Positions 20,073-30,128 of a stretch of DNA of 64,000 bases are shown piece by piece. The position numbers were made by a program, and so were the translations under genes. Positions within the stretch are counted from its first letter, which is position 1. Each line of letters starts with the position of its first letter. Origin of the DNA: Streptomyces sp. HUAS ZL42 (GTDB taxonomy: Bacteria; Actinomycetota; Actinomycetes; Streptomycetales; Streptomycetaceae); NCBI RefSeq assembly GCF_040782645.1, contig NZ_CP160403.1, forward strand, positions 4,092,001 through 4,156,000, written 5' to 3'. The notes under the pieces were generated by a model. It saw nothing but the letters and a program-made list of their open reading frames with translations. It did no database searches and was not told the DNA's origin.

Positions 20073-20186
20073 TCAGCCCTGGCGCTGCTTGTGGCGCGGG
20101 TTCTCGCAGATGACCATGACCCGGCCGTGACGGCGGATCACCCTGCACTTGTCGCAGATCTTCTTGACGCTCGGCTTGACCTTCAT
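20073..20186 (-). CDS. rpmJ: Large-subunit ribosomal protein bL36 (zinc-binding form)
   Basis: 37 residues, [20 protein letters not shown] onwards, with Cys-x2-Cys, a later Cys and a His ([12 protein letters not shown]) forming the zinc site. This is the C+ form. It lies between infA and rpsM, with 187 bases of non-coding sequence before rpsM that includes a CCCCGG/CCGGGG hairpin at 19961-19980. Confidence 0.96.
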   Translation of the reverse strand: MKVKPSVKKICDKCRVIRRHGRVMVICENPRHKQRQG

Positions 20187-20248
20187 GGGATGTGAGGTTC
20201 TCCGGGTCAGTTGCCGGCCGGCCCGCTCGCGCGGGACATGGGCAAGAT

Positions 20249-20470
20249 CTACTTGTACCGGTAGACGATCCGGCCACGCGTCAGGTCGTACGGAGACAGC
20301 TCCACCACGACCCGGTCGTCAGGGAGGATGCGGATGTAGTGCATACGCATCTTGCCGCTGATGTGTGCCAGGACCTGGTGGCCGTTCTGGAGCTCGACCT
20401 TGAACATGGCGTTCGGAAGAGACTCGACGACAGTGCCCTCGATCTCGATGGCACCTTGCTTCTTGGCCAC
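20249..20470 (-). CDS. infA: Translation initiation factor IF-1
   Basis: 73 residues from GTG 20470: [22 protein letters not shown] fold, ending in [16 protein letters not shown]. It is the first gene of the alpha operon. About 250 bases of non-coding sequence separate it from the repeat array downstream of map. Confidence 0.97.
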   Translation of the reverse strand: MAKKQGAIEIEGTVVESLPNAMFKVELQNGHQVLAHISGKMRMHYIRILPDDRVVVELSPYDLTRGRIVYRYK

Positions 20471-20717
20471 GCTTCGCCCTTCGAATCGACTACCTTGATC
20501 GACTCCCTCGCGTCCCTTGCGGGCGCATGCAGGCATGCGGATGCACGAGAGCCGACGAGTCAGTCTACGTCAGCGCATCCGGAAAGACGAATCGGGGAAG
20601 TCTGCCCTGCGGCGTAGATCGTTATGCCGCGAGTGCCTGCGGCGGTTGTGGGCAGTCGTTCCGCTGGGGCGATGGGGGAAGGCGGGCACAGCCGCACCCG
20701 CGTAGGCGAACCAATGA

Positions 20718-21560
20718 TCACGCCGGCGGATCCGGCGCCGCCGCGATCCCGAGCTCCGCCAGTTTCGCCCTGCCCCCGTCCGGAGCCGTGAGCACCAGCA
20801 GGCCTTCCTCTGTCAGGGCAACCGAGTGCTCCCAGTGCGAGGACCACGTGCCGTCCGTCGTGATGACCGTCCAGTCGTCCGACAGAACCTCCGACCCAAT
20901 TCCGGATGCCGCTCTCGCGGGCTCGGCGCCCGGGGCGCCTCACAAGCTTCGAGCGGCTGCGCCGGCCTCCGACCGGCGACCGAGCCATCGCCGCCCTCAG
21001 GCCAGCGGATCCGGCGCCGCCGCGATCCCGAGCTCCGCCAGTTTCGCCCTGCCCCGTCCGGAGCCGTGAGCACCAGCAGGCCTTCCTCTGTCAGGGCAAC
21101 CGAGTGCTCCCAGTGCGAGGACCACGTGCCGTCCGTCGCGATGACCGTCCAGTCGCCCGACAGAACCTCCGACCCAATTCCGGATGCCGCTCTCGCGGGC
21201 TCGGCGCCCGGGGCGCCTCACAAGCTTCGAGCGGCTGCGCCGGCCTCCGACCGGCGACCGAGCCATCGCCGCCCTCAGGCCAGCGGATCCGGCGCCGCCG
21301 CGATCCCGAGCTCCGCCAATTTCGCCCTGCCCCGTCCGGAGCCGTGAGCACCAGCAGGCCTTCCTCTGTCAGGGCAACCGAGTGCTCCCAGTGCGAGGAC
21401 CACGTGCCGTCCGTCGCGATGACCGTCCAGTCGCCCGACAGAACCTCCGACCCAATTCCGGATGCCGCTCTCGCGGGCTCGGCGCCCGGGGCGCCTCACA
21501 AGCTTCGAGCGGCTGCGCCGGCCTCCGACCGGCGACCGAGCCATCGCCGCCCTCAGGCCA
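20718..21560 (-). repeat. Tandem array of the map gene 3' end: three extra copies plus an identical spacer
   Basis: Near-identical units begin at 20726, 21005 and 21283, and the functional map 3' end begins at 21561 (periods 279, 278 and 278). Each unit has 167-168 bp matching the last 55 codons of map, then a 111-bp spacer unrelated to map. The three spacers are identical as far as I can compare. The outermost copy still ends ...PDPPA-stop (20718), probably the ancestral terminus; the working gene now ends PDPLA using spacer bases for its stop. Copies 2 and 3 lack one C of a C-run and share T-to-C changes. Confidence 0.92.
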
Positions 21561-22389
21561 GCGGATCCGGCGCCGCCGCGATCCCGAGCTCCGCCAGTTT
21601 CGCCCTGCCCCCGTCCGGAGCCGTGAGCACCAGCAGGCCTTCCTCTGTCAGGGCAACCGAGTGCTCCCAGTGCGAGGACCACGTGCCGTCCGTCGTGATG
21701 ACCGTCCAGTCGTCCGACAGGACCTCCGTCTTCGGGGTGCCCAGGGAGACCATCGGCTCGATGGCGAGGCAGAAGCCGGGGACCAGCTTCGGCCCCTTGC
21801 CCCTGCGGCGGTCGACGTAGTTCAGCAGGTGCGGGTCCATGTGCATCTCGGTGCCGATGCCGTGGCCGCCGTAGTCCTCGATGATGCCGTAGCGGCCGCC
21901 GCCCGGCTTCGGCTGGCGGCGGATGTACGTCTCGATGGCCTTCGACACGTCCACCAGCCGGTTGCCCTGCTTCATCGCCGCGATGCCCGCCCACATCGAT
22001 TCCTCGGTCACCCGGGAGAGCTCGATGAGTTCCGGGGCGTGACCCGAGCCCACGAACGCGGTGTAGGCGGCGTCGCCGTGCCAGCCGTCGATGATCGCGC
22101 CGCAGTCGATGGAGATGATGTCCCCGTCCTTGAGGACGACCTCGTCGGACGGGATGCCGTGGACGACGACCTCGTTCACCGAGGTGCAGATGGTCGCGGG
22201 AAAGCCGCCGTACCCGAGGAAGTTCGGCTTGGCGTTGTGCTCCGCGAGCACCTTGCGCGCGACCTGGTCCAGATCCTTGGTGGTGGCCCCGGGCACGGCC
22301 GCCTCGCGGGTGGCCGCGTGAATGGCCGCAACGACCAGCCCCGCCTCACGCATCTTGGCGATCTGCTCGGGGCTCTTGATCTGCACCAT
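21553..22389 (-). CDS. map: Type I methionine aminopeptidase
   Basis: 278 residues from ATG 22389 (MVQIKSPEQIAKMREAGLVV). All five metal ligands are visible: Asp in SIDCGAIIDGW, Asp in HGDAAYT, His in GGHGIGTEMHMDPH, Glu in CLAIEPMV and Glu in HSVALTEEG. It removes the N-terminal Met. The gene is intact, although its last codons border a tandem array of its own 3' end. It follows adk by 149 bases. Confidence 0.96.
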   Translation of the reverse strand: MVQIKSPEQIAKMREAGLVVAAIHAATREAAVPGATTKDLDQVARKVLAEHNAKPNFLGYGGFPATICTSVNEVVVHGIPSDEVVLKDGDIISIDCGAIIDGWHGDAAYTAFVGSGHAPELIELSRVTEESMWAGIAAMKQGNRLVDVSKAIETYIRRQPKPGGGRYGIIEDYGGHGIGTEMHMDPHLLNYVDRRRGKGPKLVPGFCLAIEPMVSLGTPKTEVLSDDWTVITTDGTWSSHWEHSVALTEEGLLVLTAPDGGRAKLAELGIAAAPDPLA

Positions 22390-22538
22390 GGGGACGGGGG
22401 CCTTTCTTGGACGGAGTAAGGGGACGGACGCTTTCAAAGATACGGGCAGTCGTGCCCGCGAACCCCGGGCATGCGTGCCGCACGCAGCAGCCGCGGCCCC
22501 CTCGCAAGGGAACCGCGGCTACAGCAACGTACAAACGG

Positions 22539-23201
22539 CTACTTGACCTCGTGCTCGCGCTTCAGCCCCGCCAGCGCACGCCGGGTGACCTCGTCCACCG
22601 GCCCCATGGAGTCGATCGTCACGACCAGACCCTGCGCCTTGTAGTAGTCGATGATCGGCTCGGTCTGCGTGTGGTAGACCTCCAGCCGCTTGCGCACCGT
22701 CTCCTCGGAGTCGTCGTCCCGCTGGTACAGCTCCCCGCCGCAGACGTCGCAGACGCCTTCCTCGGCCGGGGCCTTGTACGACACGTGGAAGACGTGCGAC
22801 GAGTCGTTGCGGCAGATGCGCCGGCCGGCGATCCGCTTGACGACCTCTTCCTCCGGTGCCTCCAGGTCCAGCACCGCGTCCAGCTTGATGCCCTCGGTCT
22901 TCAGCAGCTCGTCCAGTGCCTCGGCCTGCGAGACGTTGCGCGGGAAGCCGTCGAGCAGGAAGCCGTTCTCGGCGTCGGGCTGCTCCATGCGGTCCTTGGC
23001 CATCGCGATGGTGACCTCGTCGGGAACCAGATTGCCGGCGTCCATGTAGGACTTCGCGAGTTTCCCGAGCTCCGTCTGGCGGCTGATGTTGGCGCGGAAA
23101 AGGTCGCCCGTGGAGATGTGGGGAACGCGCAGCTTCTCTGCGAGGCGCGTAGCCTGCGTTCCCTTTCCGGCGCCCGGCGGCCCGACGAGGACGATTCGCA
23201 T
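22539..23201 (-). CDS. adk: Adenylate kinase
   Basis: 220 residues, long-LID form. P-loop GPPGAGKGTQA; the LID holds Cys-His-Cys-Cys candidates (ICRNDSSHVFH ... CDVCGGELY), so zinc is probably bound. GFPRNVSQAEAL is the NMP-binding segment. The start overlaps the secY stop by one base, giving coupled translation in the secY-adk-map order. Confidence 0.96.
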   Translation of the reverse strand: MRIVLVGPPGAGKGTQATRLAEKLRVPHISTGDLFRANISRQTELGKLAKSYMDAGNLVPDEVTIAMAKDRMEQPDAENGFLLDGFPRNVSQAEALDELLKTEGIKLDAVLDLEAPEEEVVKRIAGRRICRNDSSHVFHVSYKAPAEEGVCDVCGGELYQRDDDSEETVRKRLEVYHTQTEPIIDYYKAQGLVVTIDSMGPVDEVTRRALAGLKREHEVK

Positions 23202-24514
23202 CAGCGGAGGAACCCTTCGTAATTGCGCTGCTGGAGCTGGCTCTCGATCTGCTTCACCGTCTCGAGACCCACACCCACGATGATCAGGATGCTGGTGCCA
23301 CCGAACGGGAAGTTCTGGCTTGCCCCGAAGCCAACCAACGCCATCGTCGGGACGAGAGCAATCAGACCCAAGTACAGCGAACCCGGCCAGGTGATCCGGT
23401 TGAGCACGTACGACAGGTACTCAGCGGTCGGTCGGCCAGCCCGGATGCCCGGGATGAAGCCACCATACTTCTTCATGTTGTCGGCGACTTCCTCGGGGTT
23501 GAACGAGATCGCGACATAGAAGAAGGCGAAGAAAACGATCAGCAGGAAGTACATGGTGATGTAGATCGGGTGGTCACCCTTGACCAGGTTGGCCTCGATC
23601 CACGTCTTCCAGCCGGAGGTGCTGTTCGAGAACTGCGCGATCAGCGCCGGGATGTACAGCAGCGACGACGCGAAGATGACCGGGATCACACCCGCCTGGT
23701 TGACCTTCAGCGGGATGTACGTGGACGTACCGCCGTAGGACCGGCGTCCGATCATGCGCTTCGCGTACTGCACCGGGATGCGGCGCTGGGCCTGCTCGAC
23801 GAAGACGACCAGGCCGACCATGACCAGTCCGACGGCGATGACGGTGCCGAACTCGATCCAGCCGCCCGCCAGGTCGCCCTGCTTCTTGATGGCCCACAGC
23901 GCGGACGGGAAGGTCGCGGCGATCGAGATGAACATCAGGATCGACATGCCGTTGCCGATGCCGCGGTCGGTGATGAGCTCGCCGAGCCACATCACGACGG
24001 CCGTACCGGCGGTCATGCAGACGACCATGGTGATGGTGGTGAAGATCGCCCGGTCGGGGACGATGCTCGACGCGACCGTGCAGCCGGAGAACAGGGCGCC
24101 GCTGCGGGCGGTGGCCACCAGGCCGGTGCCCTGCAGGATGGCGAGAGCCACGGTCAGGTAGCGGGTGTACTGCGTGATCTTCGCCGTGCCGGCCTGGCCC
24201 TCCTTCTTGAGGGCTTCCAGGCGCGGGATCACCACGGTCAGCAGCTGCAGAATGATGCTCGCCGTGATGTACGGCATGATGCCCAGCGCGAAGATCGTGA
24301 TCTGCAGCAGCGCGCCGCCGCTGAACATGTTGACCAGACCGAAGAGGCCCTGGTTGCCGGACGCCTCGTCCACGCACTTCTGGACGTTGGTGTAGTCGAC
24401 GCCCGGGATCGGGATGTGGGTACCGACCCGGTAGACCACGATGATCGCGAGCGTGAAGAGCAGCTTCTTGCGCAGGTCGGGCGTCCTGAACGCCCGGGCG
24501 AACGCGGTGAGCAC
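23201..24514 (-). CDS. secY: Preprotein translocase subunit SecY
   Basis: 437 residues with ten membrane segments. It starts MLTAFARAFRTPDLRKKLLF; the pore region contains IPIPGVDY and the cytosolic loops include RRIPVQYAKRMIGRRSYGG. It is the channel of the Sec translocon. It starts at GTG 24514, 188 bases after rplO, with a perfect hairpin between them. Confidence 0.97.
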   Translation of the reverse strand: MLTAFARAFRTPDLRKKLLFTLAIIVVYRVGTHIPIPGVDYTNVQKCVDEASGNQGLFGLVNMFSGGALLQITIFALGIMPYITASIILQLLTVVIPRLEALKKEGQAGTAKITQYTRYLTVALAILQGTGLVATARSGALFSGCTVASSIVPDRAIFTTITMVVCMTAGTAVVMWLGELITDRGIGNGMSILMFISIAATFPSALWAIKKQGDLAGGWIEFGTVIAVGLVMVGLVVFVEQAQRRIPVQYAKRMIGRRSYGGTSTYIPLKVNQAGVIPVIFASSLLYIPALIAQFSNSTSGWKTWIEANLVKGDHPIYITMYFLLIVFFAFFYVAISFNPEEVADNMKKYGGFIPGIRAGRPTAEYLSYVLNRITWPGSLYLGLIALVPTMALVGFGASQNFPFGGTSILIIVGVGLETVKQIESQLQQRNYEGFLR

Positions 24515-24633
24515 GGTGCCTCCTGCGACCCCCGCGCAACTGCGTCAAGGGTGACGGTCTTGAGTTTCGACGAATACGAAAAAAGAACAGTGCAGGCCAC
24601 CTTACCGGCGACTCTGCCCCCGTGGAACGACCA

Positions 24634-24666
24634 ACCGGGGATACCCCATTGTGGGGTATCCCCGGT
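24634..24666 (-). other. Perfect 15-bp hairpin between rplO and secY
   Basis: Arms ACCGGGGATACCCCA and its complement around a TTG loop. It lies 36 bases after the rplO stop and 120 bases before secY. It could be a terminator with a new secY promoter downstream, or a processing signal; the following minus-strand bases are not a clear U tract. Confidence 0.65.
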
Positions 24667-24702
24667 CGGGATCGCTCATGTCATCGAGGCGCCTGAGGTG
24701 TT

Positions 24703-25158
24703 TCAGACGAGCTCGGTGACCGTACCGCCGGCGGCGGTGATCTTCTCCTTGGCGGAGCCGGAGACGGCGTCGACCGTCACCTGCAGCGCCACGGAGATCT
24801 CGCCCTGGCCGAGGACCTTGACGAGGCTGTTCTTGCGCACGGCACCCTTGGCCACGAGGCCCTCGACCGTGACCTCGCCACCTTCGGGGTAGAGCGCGGC
24901 CAGCTTGTCGAGGTTCACGACCTGGTACTCGGTCTTGAACGGGTTCTTGAAGCCCTTCAGCTTCGGAAGACGCATGTGGAGGGGCATCTGCCCACCCTCG
25001 AAGCGCTCCGGAACCTGGTAGCGGGCCTTCGTGCCCTTGGTACCACGACCGGCCGTCTTACCCTTCGACGCCTCACCACGACCGACACGGGTCTTGGCGG
25101 TCTTGGCGCCCGGGGCGGGACGGAGGTTGTGGATCTTCAGCGGGTTGCTCTCCGCCAT
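24703..25158 (-). CDS. rplO: Large-subunit ribosomal protein uL15
   Basis: 151 residues: [20 protein letters not shown], the Gly/Lys-rich [17 protein letters not shown], then [18 protein letters not shown]. Last ribosomal gene of the spc operon before secY; two bases after rpmD. Confidence 0.97.
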   Translation of the reverse strand: MAESNPLKIHNLRPAPGAKTAKTRVGRGEASKGKTAGRGTKGTKARYQVPERFEGGQMPLHMRLPKLKGFKNPFKTEYQVVNLDKLAALYPEGGEVTVEGLVAKGAVRKNSLVKVLGQGEISVALQVTVDAVSGSAKEKITAAGGTVTELV

Positions 25159-25160
25159 GA

Positions 25161-25343
25161 TCAGTCGACCTCCTCGACCGTCACGAGGTGGCGGACGGTG
25201 TGCACCATGCCGCGGAACTCGGGGCGGTCCTCCTTGACGACCACGTCACCCAGGCGCTTGAGGCCCAGGGAACGCAGGGTGTCGCGGTGGTTCTGCTTGC
25301 TGCCGATGTAGGACTTCGTCTGCGTGATCTTGAGCTGCGCCAC
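25161..25343 (-). CDS. rpmD: Large-subunit ribosomal protein uL30
   Basis: 60 residues from GTG 25343: [20 protein letters not shown], with [20 protein letters not shown]. The start lies two bases after the rpsE stop, so translation is coupled. Confidence 0.97.
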   Translation of the reverse strand: MAQLKITQTKSYIGSKQNHRDTLRSLGLKRLGDVVVKEDRPEFRGMVHTVRHLVTVEEVD

Positions 25344-25345
25344 GA

Positions 25346-25951
25346 TTACGCACCCGCCCCGGCACGCGCACGAAGCAGAGCCGCGGGGGCGACGTCCTCG
25401 AGCGGCAGACCGCGGCGGGCCGCGATCTCCTCGGGACGCTGCAGGCCCTTCAGGGCCTCCACGGTCGCGTGCACGATGTTGATCGCGTTGTCGGAGCCGA
25501 GCGACTTCGACAGCACGTCGTGGATACCGGCGCACTCGAGCACGGCGCGCACCGGACCACCGGCGATAACACCGGTACCGGGGGACGCGGGCTTGAGCAG
25601 CACGACGCCGGCAGCCTTCTCACCCTGGATGGGGTGCGGGATGGTGCCCTGGATCCGGGGGACCTTGAAGAAGTGCTTCTTGGCCTCCTCAACGCCCTTG
25701 GCGATGGCGGCCGGCACCTCCTTGGCCTTGCCGTATCCGACACCCACGGTGCCGTCACCGTCGCCCACCACGACCAGCGCGGTGAAGCTGAAGCGACGAC
25801 CACCCTTCACAACCTTGGCGACGCGGTTGATCGCGACAACGCGCTCAACGTACGCGGTCTTCTCGGCGGCAGCTGCGCCGCCGTCACGGCCCTTCCGGTC
25901 CCGCCGCTCGCCGCCACCGGCACCGCCACCGCGGCGCTGGGGTCCAGCCAT
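25346..25951 (-). CDS. rpsE: Small-subunit ribosomal protein uS5
   Basis: 201 residues. An N-terminal basic Gly/Arg stretch precedes the S5 double-stranded RNA-binding fold ([20 protein letters not shown]) and the C-terminal domain ([20 protein letters not shown]). The residues at the usual spectinomycin-resistance loop look wild type (KGGRRFSF). Tail [10 protein letters not shown] is actinobacterial. Confidence 0.97.
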   Translation of the reverse strand: MAGPQRRGGGAGGGERRDRKGRDGGAAAAEKTAYVERVVAINRVAKVVKGGRRFSFTALVVVGDGDGTVGVGYGKAKEVPAAIAKGVEEAKKHFFKVPRIQGTIPHPIQGEKAAGVVLLKPASPGTGVIAGGPVRAVLECAGIHDVLSKSLGSDNAINIVHATVEALKGLQRPEEIAARRGLPLEDVAPAALLRARAGAGA

Positions 25952-25987
25952 TGGATTACCTCTCTCTTTCCGCTAGCTACAAGCGGC

Positions 25988-26371
25988 TCAGAACTTGAGC
26001 CCGGCTTCGCGGGCGGCGTCCGCCAGGGCGGCGATGCGCCCGGCGTACTGGTTGCCACCACGGTCGAACACGACGGCCTCGACACCGGCGGCCTTGGCAC
26101 GCTCGGCGACCAGGGCGCCGACCTGCTTGGCCTGCGCGGACTTGTCGCCCTCGCCACCGCGGATCGACGTGTCCAGCGTGGACGCCGACGCCAGGGTGTG
26201 GCCCTTGAGGTCGTCGATCACCTGCGCCACGATGTGGCGGTTGGAGCGGGTCACGACCAGACGGGGGCGCTCCGCCGTACCGGAGATCCGCTTGCGGATC
26301 CGGATGTGACGGCGCTTGATCGCGGCGCGCTTGTAGGCGTCGCCCTTCAGGATCTTCTGCCCGTATGCCAT
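25988..26371 (-). CDS. rplR: Large-subunit ribosomal protein uL18
   Basis: 127 residues: [33 protein letters not shown] and [20 protein letters not shown]. It binds 5S rRNA together with uL5. Three bases after rplF. Confidence 0.97.
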   Translation of the reverse strand: MAYGQKILKGDAYKRAAIKRRHIRIRKRISGTAERPRLVVTRSNRHIVAQVIDDLKGHTLASASTLDTSIRGGEGDKSAQAKQVGALVAERAKAAGVEAVVFDRGGNQYAGRIAALADAAREAGLKF

Positions 26372-26374
26372 GGC

Positions 26375-26914
26375 TTACTTACCCGCCTTTCCGACCTTGC
26401 GGCGGATGACTTCGCCCTCGTACTTGACGCCCTTGGCCTTGTACGGGTCGGGCTTGCGCAGCTTGCGGATGTTGGCCGCAACCTCGCCGACCTTCTGCTT
26501 GTCGATGCCCTCGACCTGGAATCGGGTCGGGGTCTCCACCTTGAAGGTGATGCCCTCGGGGGCCTCGACCAGGATCGGGTGGCTGTAACCGAGCGCGAAC
26601 TCGAGGTTCGAGCCCTTGGCGGTCACGCGGTAACCGACACCACTGATCTCGAGCTTCTTCACGTAACCCTGGGTCACGCCGGTGATCATGTTCGCCACCA
26701 GCGTGCGCGACAGGCCGTGCAGGGCCTTGCTCTGACGCTCGTCGTTGGGGCGGGTCACCTGCAGGGTGCCGTCCTCGCCCTTGGCGATCTCGATCGGCGC
26801 CACGACGGTGTGGGTCAGTTCGCCCTTGGGGCCCTTGACCGAGACCGTACGGCCGTCGATGGTGACGTCCACGCCGGCGGGAACCGCGATGGGGAGCTTG
26901 CCGATACGCGACAT
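26375..26914 (-). CDS. rplF: Large-subunit ribosomal protein uL6
   Basis: 179 residues: [31 protein letters not shown] strand, and the C-terminal signature [16 protein letters not shown]. Normal length. It follows rpsH by 24 bases. Confidence 0.97.
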   Translation of the reverse strand: MSRIGKLPIAVPAGVDVTIDGRTVSVKGPKGELTHTVVAPIEIAKGEDGTLQVTRPNDERQSKALHGLSRTLVANMITGVTQGYVKKLEISGVGYRVTAKGSNLEFALGYSHPILVEAPEGITFKVETPTRFQVEGIDKQKVGEVAANIRKLRKPDPYKAKGVKYEGEVIRRKVGKAGK

Positions 26915-26938
26915 AGCTGTTTCCTCCGTTCCCTTCTG

Positions 26939-27337
26939 CTACCAGACGTAGGCGAGAACTTCTCCGCCTACGCCCTTCTTGCCGGCCTGCTTGTCGGTGA
27001 GGAGCCCGTGAGACGTGGAGATGATCGCCACGCCGAGGCCGCCGAGCACCTTCGGCAGGTTGGTGGACTTCGCGTACACCCGGAGACCGGGCTTGGAGAT
27101 CCGCTTGATGCCCGCGATGGAGCGCTCACGGTTCGGGCCGAACTTCAGCTCGAGGGTGAGGTTCTTGCCGACCTCGGCGTCCTCGACTCGCCAGCCCGTG
27201 ATGAAGCCCTCCTGCTGGAGGATCTCCGCGATGTGAGACTTGATCTTCGATGCCGGCATCGTCACGGTGTCGTGGTACGCCGAGTTCGCGTTCCGCAGAC
27301 GCGTCAGCATGTCTGCGATCGGATCAGTCATGGTCAT
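26939..27337 (-). CDS. rpsH: Small-subunit ribosomal protein uS8
   Basis: 132 residues starting at ATG 27337 ([20 protein letters not shown]); a second ATG two codons in is possible. The C-terminal motif [17 protein letters not shown] matches S8, which binds the central 16S domain and in some bacteria autoregulates the spc operon. Confidence 0.97.
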   Translation of the reverse strand: MTMTDPIADMLTRLRNANSAYHDTVTMPASKIKSHIAEILQQEGFITGWRVEDAEVGKNLTLELKFGPNRERSIAGIKRISKPGLRVYAKSTNLPKVLGGLGVAIISTSHGLLTDKQAGKKGVGGEVLAYVW

Positions 27338-27551
27338 GAAGTGGCCTGTGGCCTCTCTCGCCGGGGTTTCCTGGTGCGCCATCCCTCTCCCCGATCCGAG
27401 ACGGGACGGGTGCGGCGCGGTGGACCTACGGCGTAGTAAGTCGTACGGGCGACCGTCAGGCGCCCAACCCTCCAAGCCTAAGCCATGAAAGGGAGGGCGC
27501 CTGACACGCCCAGTGCTTACCGAGAGCCTCTGGAATCCCTAAATACCGGGA
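27338..27551 (-). other. 214-bp non-coding spacer between rpsN and rpsH
   Basis: The longest internal gap of the spc operon. On the plus strand it holds two potential stem-loops: CAGGCGCCC near 27456 with GGGCGCCTG near 27495, and CTGGAATCCC near 27530 with GGGATTACCAG near 27550. No promoter is clear. It could be a leader for rpsH or an S8 regulatory site; neither is demonstrated. Confidence 0.4.
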
Positions 27552-27737
27552 TTACCAGGAGCTCTTGGTCACGCCCGGCAGCTCGCCACGGTGAGCCATC
27601 TCACGAAGGCACACGCGGCAGAGGCCGAACTTGCGGTACACGGAGTGCGGACGGCCGCAGCGCTGGCAGCGGGTGTAGCCACGCACACCGAACTTGGGCT
27701 TGCGAGCAGCCTTAGCGATCAGAGCCTTCTTCGCCAT
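27552..27737 (-). CDS. rpsN: Small-subunit ribosomal protein uS14, zinc-binding (type Z)
   Basis: 61 residues with CQRCGRPHS and GLCRVCLRE, giving the four-cysteine zinc ribbon of the short S14 form. The start ATG at 27737 lies five bases after the rplE stop. Confidence 0.97.
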   Translation of the reverse strand: MAKKALIAKAARKPKFGVRGYTRCQRCGRPHSVYRKFGLCRVCLREMAHRGELPGVTKSSW

Positions 27738-27742
27738 CTCGC

Positions 27743-28300
27743 TCACGCCTCCTTGAAGGGGAAGCCGAGGTGACGAAGGAGCGCACGGCCCTCAGCGTCG
27801 TTGGTCGCCGTGGTCACCACGGTGATGTCCATACCCCGGGTGCGGTCGATCTTGTCCTGGTCGATCTCGTGGAACATGACCTGTTCCGTGAGACCGAAGG
27901 TGTAGTTGCCACGGCCGTCGAACTGCTTGGGGGACAGACCACGGAAGTCGCGGATGCGCGGCAGCGCGAGCGACAGGGTGCGGTCCAGGAACTCCCACAT
28001 GCGGTCGCCACGGAGCGTGACGTGGGCACCGATCGGCTGGCCCTCACGCAGCTTGAACTGCGCGATGGACTTGCGGGCCTTGGTGACGGCCGGCTTCTGA
28101 CCGGTGATCGTGGTGAGGTCGCGGATGGCGCCCTCGATCAGCTTGGAGTCGCGGGCGGCGTCGCCCACACCCATGTTGACCACGATCTTGACGAGGCCGG
28201 GGATCTGCATGACGTTCTCGTACTTGAACTCGTCACGCAGCTTGCCCGCGATCTCCTCGCGGTACTTCGTCTTGAGACGCGGAGTGGTGGTGGTAGCCAT
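27743..28300 (-). CDS. rplE: Large-subunit ribosomal protein uL5
   Basis: 185 residues: [38 protein letters not shown], and [20 protein letters not shown]. Binds 5S rRNA. Its start overlaps the rplX stop by one base. Confidence 0.97.
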   Translation of the reverse strand: MATTTTPRLKTKYREEIAGKLRDEFKYENVMQIPGLVKIVVNMGVGDAARDSKLIEGAIRDLTTITGQKPAVTKARKSIAQFKLREGQPIGAHVTLRGDRMWEFLDRTLSLALPRIRDFRGLSPKQFDGRGNYTFGLTEQVMFHEIDQDKIDRTRGMDITVVTTATNDAEGRALLRHLGFPFKEA

Positions 28301-28623
28301 CAGATGTCCTCACCCGTCCGCTTGGCAACGCGGATCTTGTTGCCCTCGTCGTCGAAGCGGTAACCGACACGCGTGACGACCTTGTTGCCGTCCTTCTCAA
28401 CGACCAGCTGGACGTTGGAGACGTGGATCGGCGCCTCGGTCGTGACGATGCCGCCGGCCTGGGAACCGCGAGCGGTCGGACCGGCCTTCGTGTGCTTCTT
28501 GACCCGGTTGACACCCTCGACCAGGACACGCTCCTCGCGCGGGTAAGCGGCAATGACCTTGCCCTGCTTGCCCTTGTCCTTGCCGGTGATGACCTGGACC
28601 AGGTCGCCCTTCTTGATCTTCAT
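28300..28623 (-). CDS. rplX: Large-subunit ribosomal protein uL24
   Basis: 107 residues. The KOW motif [20 protein letters not shown] is at the N-terminus. An assembly-initiator protein. Two bases after rplN. Confidence 0.97.
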   Translation of the reverse strand: MKIKKGDLVQVITGKDKGKQGKVIAAYPREERVLVEGVNRVKKHTKAGPTARGSQAGGIVTTEAPIHVSNVQLVVEKDGNKVVTRVGYRFDDEGNKIRVAKRTGEDI

Positions 28624-28625
28624 GC

Positions 28626-28994
28626 TTACAGCACCTCCGGCGCGAGCGAGATGATCTTCATGAACTTCTTCTCGCGCAGCTCACGGCCGACCGGGCCGAA
28701 GATGCGGGTGCCGCGAGGGTCGCCGTCGTTCTTCAGAATGACGGCGGCGTTCTCGTCGAAGCGGATGTACGAGCCGTCCGGACGGCGGCGCTCCTTGACG
28801 GTGCGAACGATGACCGCCTTGACGACGTCACCCTTCTTCACGTTGCCACCGGGGATCGCGTCCTTGACGGTGGCGACGATGACGTCACCGATGCCCGCGT
28901 AGCGGCGACCGGAGCCACCGAGCACACGGATGCAAAGGATCTCCTTCGCACCAGTGTTGTCGGCGACACGCAGTCGCGACTCCTGCTGGATCAC
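28626..28994 (-). CDS. rplN: Large-subunit ribosomal protein uL14
   Basis: 122 residues: [31 protein letters not shown] and [14 protein letters not shown]. It is the first gene of the classical spc operon, and in this genome it is separated from rpsQ by 177 bases holding two hairpins. Confidence 0.97.
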   Translation of the reverse strand: MIQQESRLRVADNTGAKEILCIRVLGGSGRRYAGIGDVIVATVKDAIPGGNVKKGDVVKAVIVRTVKERRRPDGSYIRFDENAAVILKNDGDPRGTRIFGPVGRELREKKFMKIISLAPEVL

Positions 28995-29112
28995 GTCTAT
29001 CTCCTGTTTGTCTGCCGGTTCCCTCCGGGCGTTGAACCGGAGAGCCTGGCGGAACCGTCCTGCGGGTAGCTCCCGCAGGAATTACTTGCGCCTCTGCAGG
29101 CGGAAAACCGAC

Positions 29113-29169
29113 GCCGGGGGTCTGGGGACAGAGCCCCCGGCGGGGGTCAGCGGGGGCGGAGCCCCCGCT
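29113..29169 (-). terminator. Pair of GC-rich hairpins at the S10/spc operon boundary
   Basis: Hairpin one: GCCGGGGG and CCCCCGGC, 29113-29141. Hairpin two: GCGGGGGC and GCCCCCGC around loop GGA, 29150-29168. They stand immediately after the rpsQ stop (29172) and before rplN. The pattern GGGGGTCTGGGGACAGAG is a commonly repeated Streptomyces element. Possibly a partial terminator between the S10 and spc transcripts. Confidence 0.6.
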
Positions 29170-29171
29170 TA

Positions 29172-29480
29172 TTACTTCGCCTTCTCGAGGATCTCGACGA
29201 CGCGCCAGCGCTTCGTCGCGGACAGCGGCCGGGTCTCCATGAGGAGGACGCGGTCGCCGACACCCGCGGCGTTCTGCTCGTCGTGCGCCTTGAGCTTGTT
29301 CGTACGGCGGATGACCTTGCCGTACAGCGCGTGCTTGACGCGGTCCTCGACGGCGACGACGACGGTCTTGTCCATCTTGTCGCTGACGACGAGACCCTCA
29401 CGGGTCTTGCGGAAGCCGCGCGCCTCTGCGCCCGCGGCGGAGCCGCTAATGTCTGCTGCAGTCACGTTGTTCTCGCTCAT
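29172..29480 (-). CDS. rpsQ: Small-subunit ribosomal protein uS17
   Basis: 102 residues: an Ala-rich N-terminal extension, then [20 protein letters not shown] and [20 protein letters not shown]. Last gene of the S10 operon. It overlaps the stop of rpmC by one base. Confidence 0.96.
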   Translation of the reverse strand: MSENNVTAADISGSAAGAEARGFRKTREGLVVSDKMDKTVVVAVEDRVKHALYGKVIRRTNKLKAHDEQNAAGVGDRVLLMETRPLSATKRWRVVEILEKAK

Positions 29481-29704
29481 CAGGCGTTCTCCACCGTTTC
29501 GATGCCCAGCTCACGCTCGCGCATCAGGGTGTAGATCCGCGCGATGTCCTTGCGGACCGCCTTCAGACGGCCGTGGTTCTCGAGCTGACCGGTCGCCGCC
29601 TGGAAGCGGAGATTGAACAGCTCTTCCTTGGCCTCGCGGAGCTTGCCCAGAAGCTCCTCGTTGCCCAGCTCGCGCAGCTCGGACGCCTTGGTACCGGCCG
29701 ACAT
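29480..29704 (-). CDS. rpmC: Large-subunit ribosomal protein uL29
   Basis: 74 residues from ATG 29704 ([20 protein letters not shown]), with the helical hairpin [24 protein letters not shown] one codon upstream overlaps the rplP stop and is an alternative start. Sits at the tunnel exit. Confidence 0.95.
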   Translation of the reverse strand: MSAGTKASELRELGNEELLGKLREAKEELFNLRFQAATGQLENHGRLKAVRKDIARIYTLMRERELGIETVENA

Positions 29705-30123
29705 CACGCTTCACCTGCCTCGCGCTTGACGATCCGGCACTTCATCGGCAGCTTGTGGGCCGCACGGGTCAGCGCCTCACGGGCGATCTTCTCGTTGGGG
29801 TACGACAGCTCGAACATCACGCGTCCGGGCTTGACGTTGGCGATCCACCACTCCGGAGAACCCTTACCGGAACCCATGCGGGTCTCGGCGGGCTTCTTGG
29901 TGAGCGGACGGTCCGGGTAGATGTTGATCCAGACCTTGCCACCACGCTTGATGTGACGCGTCATGGCGATACGAGCGGCCTCGATCTGACGGTTCGTCAC
30001 GTACGCCGGGGTGAGCGCCTGGATGCCGTACTCGCCGAACGCAACCGTGGTGCCACCCTTGGCAGCGCCGCTGCGTCCCGGGTGGTGCTGCTTGCGGTGC
30101 TTGACCCTACGGGGGATCAGCAT
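29704..30123 (-). CDS. rplP: Large-subunit ribosomal protein uL16
   Basis: 139 residues: [40 protein letters not shown] and [20 protein letters not shown]. Five bases after rpsC. Confidence 0.97.
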   Translation of the reverse strand: MLIPRRVKHRKQHHPGRSGAAKGGTTVAFGEYGIQALTPAYVTNRQIEAARIAMTRHIKRGGKVWINIYPDRPLTKKPAETRMGSGKGSPEWWIANVKPGRVMFELSYPNEKIAREALTRAAHKLPMKCRIVKREAGEA

Positions 30124-30128
30124 GACGG

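Noticed and set aside
20718..21560. Possible CRISPR array because of regular repeats
   Set aside because: Units are 278 bp and made of map coding sequence; there are no short repeats with unique spacers and no cas genes.
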